A stretch of 64,000 nucleotides of DNA from Bradyrhizobium sp. B097 (GTDB lineage Bacteria; Pseudomonadota; Alphaproteobacteria; Rhizobiales; Xanthobacteraceae): the NCBI RefSeq assembly GCF_038957035.1, contig NZ_CP152412.1, forward strand, positions 248,001-312,000, in the 5' to 3' direction. Below are positions 35,671 through 43,159 of this stretch, in pieces. The translations under genes were made by a program, and so were the position numbers. Under the pieces are notes generated by a model. It saw only the letters and a list, made by a program, of their open reading frames with translations. It was not told where the DNA came from and did no database searches. Each line of letters begins with the position of its first letter. The first letter of the stretch is position 1.

Positions 35671-36249
35671 ATGTCGGCCGCTGACATCCTGCCGTTCGTC
35701 CGCGCCTGGGTGCGTAATCCGTTGCGTGTCGCCGCGGTCGCGCCGTCCGGGCCTGCTGTCTCGTCGCTGATGGCGCAGGAGATCACCGCGGACACCGGCC
35801 CCGTGCTCGAGCTTGGCCCCGGCACGGGCGTCTTCACCCGCGCGTTGCTGAAGCGCGGCGTCAGGCAGCAGGATCTGACGCTGGTGGAGTACGGCTCCGA
35901 GTTCATCCCGCTGCTGCAGCGGCGCTTCCCGGGCGCGCGGGTGCTCTGGATGGACGCGGCCTGGCTGCGGAGGGAGAGGCTGTTCGACGGAGCGCCGGTC
36001 GGTGCGGTCGTGAGCGGCCTCGGGCTCCTCATGATGCCGCCGGAGAAAGTCATAACCATCCTCCACGGCGCCTTCGGCTATCTCCGCGCCGGCGGGGCGT
36101 TCTACCAAATCACCTATGGTCCGCGTTGTCCGGTCGCAGACGCGATCCTGGATCGCCTCGATCTGCAGGCGAGCTGTATCGGGCAGACGTTCCTCAACCT
36201 GCCTCCGGCTTCCGTGTACCGGATCAGCCGCCGCCACTCCCACGCTTGA
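35671..36249 (+). CDS. SAM-dependent methyltransferase, PmtA-like
   Basis: The 192-residue product starts with a membrane-surface segment (FVRAWVRNPLRVAAVAPSGPAVSSLMA) and then motif I VLELGPGTGVFTRALL and motif II DLTLVEYGSEF. This opening, with RNPLRVAAVAPSG before motif I, is typical of small phospholipid N-methyltransferases of the PmtA type in rhizobia and of related rRNA-methylase-like proteins. PmtA methylates phosphatidylethanolamine towards phosphatidylcholine at the inner membrane. Function here is inferred from size and motifs. First gene of a four-gene operon. Confidence 0.75.
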   Translation: MSAADILPFVRAWVRNPLRVAAVAPSGPAVSSLMAQEITADTGPVLELGPGTGVFTRALLKRGVRQQDLTLVEYGSEFIPLLQRRFPGARVLWMDAAWLRRERLFDGAPVGAVVSGLGLLMMPPEKVITILHGAFGYLRAGGAFYQITYGPRCPVADAILDRLDLQASCIGQTFLNLPPASVYRISRRHSHA

Positions 36250-36259
36250 TCGAGCCGCC

Positions 36260-36919
36260 ATGGACACGTCGAGCACGATCGCGATGTTTCTGCACTTCGG
36301 CCTGGTGGGTGTCGGTTGCCTCGCCGTCGCCGAGAAGTTCGTTCCGCTGCTGCCGTCCTACGTGCTGCTGATGCTGCTCGGCTTGACGGTCCCCGACGGC
36401 ACGATGCTCGCGATGACCATTCTGGCAACCAGCGCTGGGTCTGTCGTCGGTGCCGTCGGCTGGTACGGGCTCGGGCGCGTGCTCGGCTCGCGGCGCATCG
36501 AGGGGCTGGTGGCGCGCTATGGCAAGTTCGTGTTGCTGCGGCCCTCGCTCTATCGACAGCTCACCGACGCCTATCGCGGCAATCATTTCTGGGTGACGCT
36601 GATCGGTCAGACCTTGCCCACCGTGCGGATCTACCTTGCACTCCCCGCCGGCGTGCTGCGGCTGGAGCCGCGCGCCTTCGTGATGGCGACGGCGATCGGC
36701 ACCGTGATCTGGAACATGCCGTTCCTCACACTTGGCTATGTCCTGCGCGGCACCGGCCACGATCCGATCAGCCTCGGCTTCTGGGTGGTGGTCATCCTGA
36801 TTGCCGTGGAGGTCGCGCTGTTCCTGGGATTTCGCTTCTACAAGCGCTCGCTCGCGCGGCCCCCTCTCGGGGGGCCGCGCGCACTAACCTCACGCTTGCC
36901 GGTGGAGGAAGGCGTATGA
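36260..36919 (+). CDS. DedA family membrane protein
   Basis: The 219-residue product has the DedA/VTT (SNARE-associated) domain: two half-hairpin segments flanking VGAVGWYGLGRVLGSRRIEGLV and RGNHFWVTLIGQTLPTVRIYLALPAG, with the conserved R and G residues of the second segment, and five or so hydrophobic helices. DedA proteins flip polyprenyl or other phospholipids. It starts 10 bases after the methyltransferase gene and ends with an ATGA overlap with the next gene, so one transcript is likely. Confidence 0.87.
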   Translation: MDTSSTIAMFLHFGLVGVGCLAVAEKFVPLLPSYVLLMLLGLTVPDGTMLAMTILATSAGSVVGAVGWYGLGRVLGSRRIEGLVARYGKFVLLRPSLYRQLTDAYRGNHFWVTLIGQTLPTVRIYLALPAGVLRLEPRAFVMATAIGTVIWNMPFLTLGYVLRGTGHDPISLGFWVVVILIAVEVALFLGFRFYKRSLARPPLGGPRALTSRLPVEEGV

Positions 36920-38040
36920 GAGTCCTTTTGTCCCGCCTGCGGCCCGGCTCGGATACGCTCGAGCGCGCAGCCGCGACGCTGCTGGTCCTGGCCGCGAGCT
37001 ATCAGTTCGGTCACGCTGCTTCCGGCGGGCGATATCGCGCGGCCGAATTCGCGCTGCTGGTGCTTATCGCAGGCATCTATTGGCACCGCTCGATCTTCAG
37101 GCGATGCGCAAGCCGCGATGTCACGAAGGTTCTTGCGGGATTGGCCGAGGCCATGGCGGCGGCGTTTCGGCCGGACGGCGGCAAAGTCTGCTCCCAATTT
37201 GCGATGCATGGGGCAAGCGCTCGCACGGAAGCGAGGCGGGTCGCGCCGCGGGATGTCGTCAAGGTCAGGAGCCTGTTCATCTCCGACGTCCATCTCGGGA
37301 CCCGGGGATGCCAGGCCGAGCGGTTCATCGACTTCCTTCGCCACCATGATGCCGAAACCGTGTTCCTGGTCGGCGACATCGTCGATGGCTGGTGTCTGCG
37401 GTCGAGCTGGTACTGGCCCACGGCGCACAATGCGGTCGTGCGGGAGCTGATCGAGCTCGCGCAACGGGGCCGTCGCCTGGTCTACATTCCCGGCAATCAC
37501 GACGAGTTCCTGCGTGACTATGCCGGCGCGGCGTTCTGCGGCGTCGAGATTGTCGAACGGGCGATCCATCATGGCCTCGACGGCCGCGACTACCTCGTCG
37601 TGCACGGCGATCATTTTGATCTCGTGGTGCGGCATGCGCGCTGGCTCGCGCTGATCGGCGATGTCGGCTATCGGGCCGCGCTGGCCTGCAACGTCTGGCT
37701 CAACTGGATCAGGCGCCGATTTGGGTTCGGCTATTGGTCGTTCTCGTCCTGGGCGAAATTGCGGGTCAAGAATGCGGTCAACCACATCGGTCGGTTCGAG
37801 GAGGTGCTGGCATCGGAGGCCGCGCGCAGCAACGTTCAAGGCGTGATCTGCGGCCACATCCATCACGCGGCGCTGCACGACGATTTCGGCGTCCGCTACA
37901 TCAACACCGGGGATTGGGTGGAGTCGTGCACGGGCGTGGTCGAACGCTATGATGGGCAGTTTGAAATCGTCCGATGGACGGAAGCGCGGGCAGCGCTGGA
38001 TGGGGCAGGCCTCGCGCCGCTCAGGCAGGCGGTCGCCTGA
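36916..38040 (+). CDS. LpxH-like metallophosphoesterase, possible PlcP-type phospholipase C
   Basis: The calcineurin-type metal site is complete: DVH (124-126), GDIVD (153-157), GNHD (193-196) and GHIHH near residue 315. It resembles UDP-2,3-diacylglucosamine diphosphatase and also PlcP, the metallophosphoesterase that removes headgroups from phosphatidylcholine during phosphate starvation in rhizobia and marine bacteria. The start at 36916, ATGA-coupled to dedA, adds about 95 residues with two hydrophobic segments (20-36, 45-57) not normal in this family; an ATG at 37204 would give the usual length. The glycosyltransferase next door supports a lipid role. Confidence 0.82.
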   Translation: MRVLLSRLRPGSDTLERAAATLLVLAASYQFGHAASGGRYRAAEFALLVLIAGIYWHRSIFRRCASRDVTKVLAGLAEAMAAAFRPDGGKVCSQFAMHGASARTEARRVAPRDVVKVRSLFISDVHLGTRGCQAERFIDFLRHHDAETVFLVGDIVDGWCLRSSWYWPTAHNAVVRELIELAQRGRRLVYIPGNHDEFLRDYAGAAFCGVEIVERAIHHGLDGRDYLVVHGDHFDLVVRHARWLALIGDVGYRAALACNVWLNWIRRRFGFGYWSFSSWAKLRVKNAVNHIGRFEEVLASEAARSNVQGVICGHIHHAALHDDFGVRYINTGDWVESCTGVVERYDGQFEIVRWTEARAALDGAGLAPLRQAVA

Positions 38041-39068
38041 TGCGCGTGCTGGTGGCAACCGACGCCTGGCGGCCGCAGATCAACGGCGTGGTCCGCTCGC
38101 TCGAATATCTCGCCAGCGAAGCGCCGTCGCTCGGCGCCGAGATCAGCTTCTTGACGCCGGCCGATTTCCGCACCGTGCCGTTGCCCGGCTATCCGGAAAT
38201 CCGGCTCGCGCTGCCGTCGCTTGGGCGTATCGAGCGCGCCATCGCGGCTGCGCGCCCGGACTCGGTGCACATCGCGACCGAAGGTCCGATCGGCTGGATC
38301 AGCCGGCACGTCTGCCGGACACGCGGCTATCCGTTCACGACCAGCTACCACACGCGCTTTCCCGAATATCTCGCCGCGCGGCTGCCGGTCCCGCTGCGAT
38401 GGAGCTACGCGGCGCTGCGCCGTTTCCATAATAGCGGAGCCGGCATCATGGTCGGCTCGCCGTCGCTCGAGCAGGCGCTGCAGGCGCACGGCTTCCGCAA
38501 GTTGATGCCGTGGTCGCGCGGCGTCGACGCCGAGCTGTTTTGCCCACGTACAGAGCGGCCGCTCGCCTTCCCGGCGCCGGTGTTCCTCTATGTCGGTCGC
38601 GTTGCGGTCGAGAAGAATCTCGATGCCTTTCTCGGTCTCGACCTGCCTGGCTCGAAAGTCGTGGTCGGGGACGGGCCGCTGCGCAGCAGCTTGCAGGCCC
38701 GGTTTCGGCACGTGCATTTCCTCGGCACGCGGACGGGTCGGGCGCTCGCCGATGTCTATGCGTCCGCCGACGTCATGGTGTTTCCGAGTCTGACCGATAC
38801 GTTCGGGATGGTGATCCTGGAGGCGCTGGCCAGCGGCCTGCCGGTCGCGGCCTTTCCGGTGATGGGGCCGCTCGACGTGATCGGCAAGTCCGGCTGCGGT
38901 TGCCTCGATCACGACCTGCGTCGTGCGGCGCTCGGCGCCCTGCTGGTGCCGCGCGAGAAATGCCGCGCCCACGCTTTGACCTTTACCTGGCGGGAAAGCG
39001 TGCGGCAGTTCCTCGACAATATCGGGCGGGCGCACGCCTCGCCGACGCGCGCAGCAGCCGCGGGCTGA
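38040..39068 (+). CDS. GT4 glycosyltransferase (MgtA/Agt-like)
   Basis: A 342-residue GT-B enzyme of family GT4: N-terminal acceptor half (MRVLVATDAWRPQINGVVRS), then the donor half with VFLYVGRVAVEKNLDAFL and PSLTDTFGMVILEALASGLPVAAF containing the E-x7-E-like sugar-nucleotide site. Members closest to this pattern make glycosyl-diacylglycerols or mannosyl lipids. The start overlaps the previous stop (TGATG). In marine bacteria and some rhizobia PlcP and such a GT4 act in sequence to turn phospholipid into glycolipid; that model is inference here. Confidence 0.87.
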   Translation: MRVLVATDAWRPQINGVVRSLEYLASEAPSLGAEISFLTPADFRTVPLPGYPEIRLALPSLGRIERAIAAARPDSVHIATEGPIGWISRHVCRTRGYPFTTSYHTRFPEYLAARLPVPLRWSYAALRRFHNSGAGIMVGSPSLEQALQAHGFRKLMPWSRGVDAELFCPRTERPLAFPAPVFLYVGRVAVEKNLDAFLGLDLPGSKVVVGDGPLRSSLQARFRHVHFLGTRTGRALADVYASADVMVFPSLTDTFGMVILEALASGLPVAAFPVMGPLDVIGKSGCGCLDHDLRRAALGALLVPREKCRAHALTFTWRESVRQFLDNIGRAHASPTRAAAAG

Positions 39069-39121
39069 TTGAAGTGCGATGAGATCAGGTTGAATCGTCG
39101 TCGCGCTTTGGCTTCTTGTTC

Positions 39122-39170
39122 GAGCATGATCTTTTCCGAAAACCGCTTCACACTTTTCCGGATCATGCTC
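39122..39170. repeat. Palindromic repeat type C, copy 2
   Basis: Perfectly matched ends GAGCATGATC / GATCATGCTC with a central pairing region. It lies between two convergent genes; its last base is also the last base of the stop codon of the threonine synthase-like gene. Confidence 0.85.
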
Positions 39171-40300
39171 TAGCTGCCGAGCAGCTCCGTGATCAGCCCG
39201 GCTGCCTTGATCCCGGTCCCGCTGATGATGACGACGGTGCGCTCGGCCGGCCGGATCGCGCCGCGCGCCGCCAGGACGTCGAGCGCGGCGGCGGCCGAGG
39301 CCGAGGTCGGCTCAACGAACAGGCCGGTACGCGCCATCCGCTTCAATGCGGCGACGATGCCGTCTTCGGGGATCGCGACGGTGCCGCCGCCGCTCTCCTT
39401 CAGCGCCGCGATCATCTGCTTCAGGCGCAGCGGATGCTTGATCGCGGTGCCTTCGGCGATGGTCTTGCGGACCGCGCGATCGACCGGCGTGTCGACGCCG
39501 GCGGCGAAGCTGGCATCGACCGGCGAGCAATTGAGTGGTTGCGCGGCAAAGAGGCGCGGCAGCCGCGTGATCTGTCCGGCCGCCAGCAGCTCCTTGAAGC
39601 CGATATAGCAGCCGAGCAGGCTGCTGCCGGCACCGACCGGCATGATGACATTGTCGGGCGCGGTGAAGCCAAAGTCTTCCCAGATCTCGTAGGCCAGCGA
39701 CTTGGTGCCTTGCAGGAAGAAGGGCTGCCAGTTGTGGCTGGAGTAGAAGATCTGCTTCGACTGGCGGATCGCTTCCGCCTCGGATTCCTCGCGCGGGCCT
39801 TTGACCAGCTGCACCTCGGCGCCGAAGGCGTGCATCTGCGCCACCTTCATCGGCGATGTCGTCGCCGGCGCGAGGATCCTGACCCGCATGCCGCCCGCCG
39901 CGCCATAGGCCGAGACCGACGCGCCGCCATTGCCGGAGCTGTCCTCCAGCACCGCGTCGACGCCGAGCTGCCGCAGCAACGACAGCATCACCGTGGTGCC
40001 GCGATCCTTGAAGCTTGCGGTCGGGTTGAACCATTCGAGCTTGAAATGCGGCCGCAGGTCGCCCCACGCCTTCTCGACCGCGGGCGTGCAGCCTTCGCCC
40101 ATCGTGATCGGCCGCTTGATCTCGACCGGCAGCGCCGCGCGGTAGCGCCACAGCGAGCGCGTCCCGCGATCGACCTCGTCGCGGGAGATGCCGGGCAGCG
40201 GTGTGACGAGCAGCGGCTTGCCCCCGTCGGAGCACCAGCGCGGGACATCCAGCGGATAGAGCTTTCCGTTGAGCGGGTCGATATAACCAGGTGAAGGCAT
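39170..40300 (-). CDS. PLP-dependent threonine synthase-like enzyme
   Basis: The 376-residue product is a fold type II PLP enzyme: PTASFKDRGTTV has the Schiff-base lysine at K98, SSGNGGASVSAYGAAGG binds the phosphate-side carboxylate, and the glycine-rich VGAGSSLLGCYIGF loop follows. It resembles threonine synthase and the diaminopropionate/cysteine-type group. Threonine synthase turns O-phosphohomoserine to threonine; other reactions (beta-elimination) are possible. It is the third gene of an operon with a DSD1-like enzyme and an HAD protein, 13 bases after the HAD stop, suggesting amino acid rather than core threonine synthesis. Confidence 0.83.
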   Translation of the reverse strand: MPSPGYIDPLNGKLYPLDVPRWCSDGGKPLLVTPLPGISRDEVDRGTRSLWRYRAALPVEIKRPITMGEGCTPAVEKAWGDLRPHFKLEWFNPTASFKDRGTTVMLSLLRQLGVDAVLEDSSGNGGASVSAYGAAGGMRVRILAPATTSPMKVAQMHAFGAEVQLVKGPREESEAEAIRQSKQIFYSSHNWQPFFLQGTKSLAYEIWEDFGFTAPDNVIMPVGAGSSLLGCYIGFKELLAAGQITRLPRLFAAQPLNCSPVDASFAAGVDTPVDRAVRKTIAEGTAIKHPLRLKQMIAALKESGGGTVAIPEDGIVAALKRMARTGLFVEPTSASAAAALDVLAARGAIRPAERTVVIISGTGIKAAGLITELLGS

Positions 40301-40313
40301 CTCTATTCAGTCC

Positions 40314-40994
40314 TCAAGGCACGGTCCGGTCGGACACGTCGCGACCGAGCACGAAAGCCGGCAAGGTCGCTAGGTTGTCGTGAACCACGATCGGGGCGGG
40401 CGCCCCTTCCGGCAGGTTCATTGCGGCCCGATTATGCCACCAAGTCGGCAAGCGCACACGTGCCGTGCCGAACAGATCATAGCCCGATCCGGCGACGAAC
40501 AGGCATCGATTGGCTGGGACCGGCAGTTCGTCGAGCGCGAGCTGATAGGGTTGCGGCTGCGGCTTGTAATAGCCGGCGCGCTCGGCCGTCACGAACACGG
40601 TGAAGGGAACGCCGATGCGACCGGCCGCGATGCGGCCGAGCCGCTCCGAGCAGTTCGTCACGACGCCGAGCGCGACGCCGGCCTCGTGCAGCGTTTGCAG
40701 GACATCGCGAACCTCGGGCCAGGGATCGAACTCCGCGTAGCGCGCGCCAAGCTCCTCGGCCAATTCGAACGGCAGCCCGACATTGCGCGCGGCCTCGCCC
40801 ACCAGATCCTCATAGGGCCGGTAGCGTCCGGTGGCGTAGGTGTTCCTGAGATACTCGGCCCGCCAGCGCAGCCCGGCGTCATCGGAGCCCGCGACCTTGT
40901 TCCAGAGTGTCCAGCTGTCGAGCAGCGCGGTCAGCAGATCGAACAGAACGGCGTCATAGGCTCGGGTCAAGGGCTGCGCTCCGTCTGCTACCAT
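40314..40994 (-). CDS. HAD-superfamily hydrolase, haloacid dehalogenase-like
   Basis: With the ATG at 40994, which overlaps the stop of the upstream gene, the product has 226 residues. Motif I is FDLLTALLDS: the nucleophile Asp is present but the second Asp of phosphatases and the G-T pair of classical members are replaced. Motif II is VVTNCSE, motif III the lysine of YYKPQPQPY, and motif IV AGSGYDLFG, close to the S-x-N-x-x-D of 2-haloacid dehalogenases. Thus it is dehalogenase-like, though activity and substrate are uncertain. Middle gene of the operon between a DSD1-like and a threonine synthase-like enzyme. Confidence 0.75.
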   Translation of the reverse strand: MVADGAQPLTRAYDAVLFDLLTALLDSWTLWNKVAGSDDAGLRWRAEYLRNTYATGRYRPYEDLVGEAARNVGLPFELAEELGARYAEFDPWPEVRDVLQTLHEAGVALGVVTNCSERLGRIAAGRIGVPFTVFVTAERAGYYKPQPQPYQLALDELPVPANRCLFVAGSGYDLFGTARVRLPTWWHNRAAMNLPEGAPAPIVVHDNLATLPAFVLGRDVSDRTVP

Positions 40995-42148
40995 CCGCGA
41001 AACCGCTCCCATTGCCTGACCGAGTCGGACCCGGCGGCGACGACATGATAGCGGTCGTGCTGGGCTCCGGTCGCGCAGGCATGGTTCGGCAGGATCCGCA
41101 CCTTGGTGCCGACCGGCAGCGTCACTTGCGGCACTGTGCTGCCGGGGCGGAGGGCGATGATGCCGTGCTCCTGATTGGTTTCGGTCACGATCAAATCGGG
41201 ATAGGGCCGTCCATCGATGTCGCAGACGATGCCGTAGCCCTGGTCGACCGGCTGCTTCGCGGTGCCGCGATCGCGCGACAGCGCCATCCAGCCGGCGTCG
41301 ATAAAGGTCCAGCCGCGATCGGCGCGGTGACCGATCACCGTTGCGAGCACCGACAGCGCGATGTCCTCGACCGCGCAGACCCCGATCCCGGCCATCACAA
41401 GGTCGAACATCACGAACACGCCGGCGCGCACCTCGGTGACACCATCGAGCCGGCGCGCGAAATGGGCCGTCGGCGTCGAGCCGACGCTGACCGCGGGGCA
41501 GGGCAGTCCGGCCCCGCGCAGCGTTTCGGCGCAGGCGACCGCGGCGGCGCGCTCCTGCTCGGCGGCCTGCTCGAGCGCCGCCACGCTGCGGCAGGAATAG
41601 GATTCGCCGGCATGCGCCATGACGCCGCGCAACTCGGCGCCGCCTTGATGCAGCGCGCGGCCGATCTCGACGAGCAGCGGGTCGTGCGCGCCGACCCCGG
41701 CGCGATGGCCGTCGCAATCGATCTCGATCAGCACGGGAATGCGGTCGTTCGTCATGCGCGCCATCGTGGTGACGGCGGCCGCCTGCTCCATGCTGTCGAG
41801 CACCACGGACAAATCCAGGCCCTGCCGCCGCAGCGCCGCGACGCGATCGAGCTTCTGCGGCGCGATGCCGACGGCGTAGAGGATGTCCTTGACGCCTGCC
41901 GCGGCAAATACCTCGGCCTCCTGCAGGGTCGAGACCGCGGCCGGCCCGCCTGGGCCGTCCATGACGGCGCGTGCCGCCGGAATGGATTTCGCGGTCTTCA
42001 GATGCGGGCGAAGCGGCACGCCGAGCCGCGACAGCCGCGTCTTCAGGCGGGCGATGTTGTGCAGCATCCGGTCTTCGTCGAGGACGAGGCAGGGCGTCTC
42101 GATATCGGCAAGCGGATGCGAGGCGTTCAAGGCAGGGGCTGATGACAT
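40988..42148 (-). CDS. DSD1-family PLP enzyme (D-serine dehydratase / D-threonine aldolase-like)
   Basis: A 386-residue protein with an alanine racemase-like barrel: LRPHLKTAKS has the PLP lysine at K51, and the C-terminal domain holds a PNHACATG zinc site typical of eukaryotic-type D-serine dehydratase and D-threonine aldolase. It probably degrades D-hydroxy amino acids. It is divergent from a LysR gene across 71 bases. First gene of a three-gene operon with an HAD protein and a threonine synthase-like enzyme. Confidence 0.9.
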   Translation of the reverse strand: MSSAPALNASHPLADIETPCLVLDEDRMLHNIARLKTRLSRLGVPLRPHLKTAKSIPAARAVMDGPGGPAAVSTLQEAEVFAAAGVKDILYAVGIAPQKLDRVAALRRQGLDLSVVLDSMEQAAAVTTMARMTNDRIPVLIEIDCDGHRAGVGAHDPLLVEIGRALHQGGAELRGVMAHAGESYSCRSVAALEQAAEQERAAAVACAETLRGAGLPCPAVSVGSTPTAHFARRLDGVTEVRAGVFVMFDLVMAGIGVCAVEDIALSVLATVIGHRADRGWTFIDAGWMALSRDRGTAKQPVDQGYGIVCDIDGRPYPDLIVTETNQEHGIIALRPGSTVPQVTLPVGTKVRILPNHACATGAQHDRYHVVAAGSDSVRQWERFRGW

Positions 42149-42219
42149 GCGGCGAGACTAGCCGTTTTCATGCTAAGTACAATTTACCGAATGTCATTCT
42201 TGGATTAAGCCTGAACTTA

Positions 42220-43143
42220 ATGCTCTCGACCGACGATATCCGCTTCTTTCTGGCCATCGCGGCGGCCCGGTCGCTCGCGGCCGCGGCACGGGCGCTCGAC
42301 GTGACGCCATCGGCGGTCTCGCAGCGGCTGCAGAGCCTCGAGCAGCGCCTGGGCGTTCAATTGGTCAGCCGTTCGGCCCGGCGCCTGACATTGACCGATG
42401 AGGGCGAGCTGCTGGTGCTGCGCGGCGGCACGCTGCTCGACGAGGCGACGGAGTTGACGGAAGCGCTGCAGGCGCGGCGCGGAACCATCGCCGGCCATCT
42501 GAAGTTACTCGCGCCGCTCGGCTTTGGACGCCGCTACATCGCGCCGGTCGTTGCCGGATTTCGAACACAGCATCCCGACGTGTCGGTCGAGCTCGAACTG
42601 TCCGATCGGCCGGGACGTGCCGCAGCGAGCGCATGGGATGTCATGATCCATATCGGCGCGTTGAAGGATTCCACGCTTCGCTTGCAGCGCCTTGCGCCCA
42701 ATGAACGCGTTCTCTGCGCCTCGCCGGCCTATCTGAAGCGCCAGGGAACGCCGGCGAGCCCGCAGGAGCTACGCGGGCATCAATGCATTGCGCTCCGCGA
42801 AAACGAGGAGGACGTGACGCTCTGGCGCTTCTCCCGCAGGCGCGCGCCGGCGGAGCCTGATGTCATCAGGATCGAGCCGATGCTGTCGAGCAATGACGGC
42901 GAGGTGGTGAAGGCCTGGGCGCTGGCGGATCACGGTCTGATCGTCAGGTCGGAATGGGATGTCGCCGAGGATCTCGCCAGTGGCCGGCTGGTGCGGGTCC
43001 TGCCGAACTTCCGCCTGCCGCCGGCCGACATCGTTGCGCTGCTCAATCCCGGCCGCGGCGGGCGGGCCAGGCGCACGCAGGCTTTCGTCGAGCAGTTGCG
43101 CGCCACCCTCGCGCCGCCGCCCTGGCGCGGCAGGCCGCGCTGA
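42220..43143 (+). CDS. LysR family transcriptional regulator
   Basis: The 307-residue product starts with a LysR winged helix (LAIAAARSLAAAARALDVTP, then SAVSQRLQSLEQRLGVQLVS, RSARRLTLTDEGE) and continues with the substrate-binding half. It is divergent from the DSD1-like operon and so probably regulates D-amino acid breakdown. Inducer not known. Convergent with the acetoacetate-CoA ligase gene. Confidence 0.9.
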   Translation: MLSTDDIRFFLAIAAARSLAAAARALDVTPSAVSQRLQSLEQRLGVQLVSRSARRLTLTDEGELLVLRGGTLLDEATELTEALQARRGTIAGHLKLLAPLGFGRRYIAPVVAGFRTQHPDVSVELELSDRPGRAAASAWDVMIHIGALKDSTLRLQRLAPNERVLCASPAYLKRQGTPASPQELRGHQCIALRENEEDVTLWRFSRRRAPAEPDVIRIEPMLSSNDGEVVKAWALADHGLIVRSEWDVAEDLASGRLVRVLPNFRLPPADIVALLNPGRGGRARRTQAFVEQLRATLAPPPWRGRPR

Positions 43144-43159
43144 CGGACGGCGCGATCGC

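Noticed and set aside
37204..38040. Starting the metallophosphoesterase at ATG 37204
   Set aside because: Not excluded, but the ATGA coupling with dedA at 36916 and lack of a ribosome site at 37204 favour the longer form.
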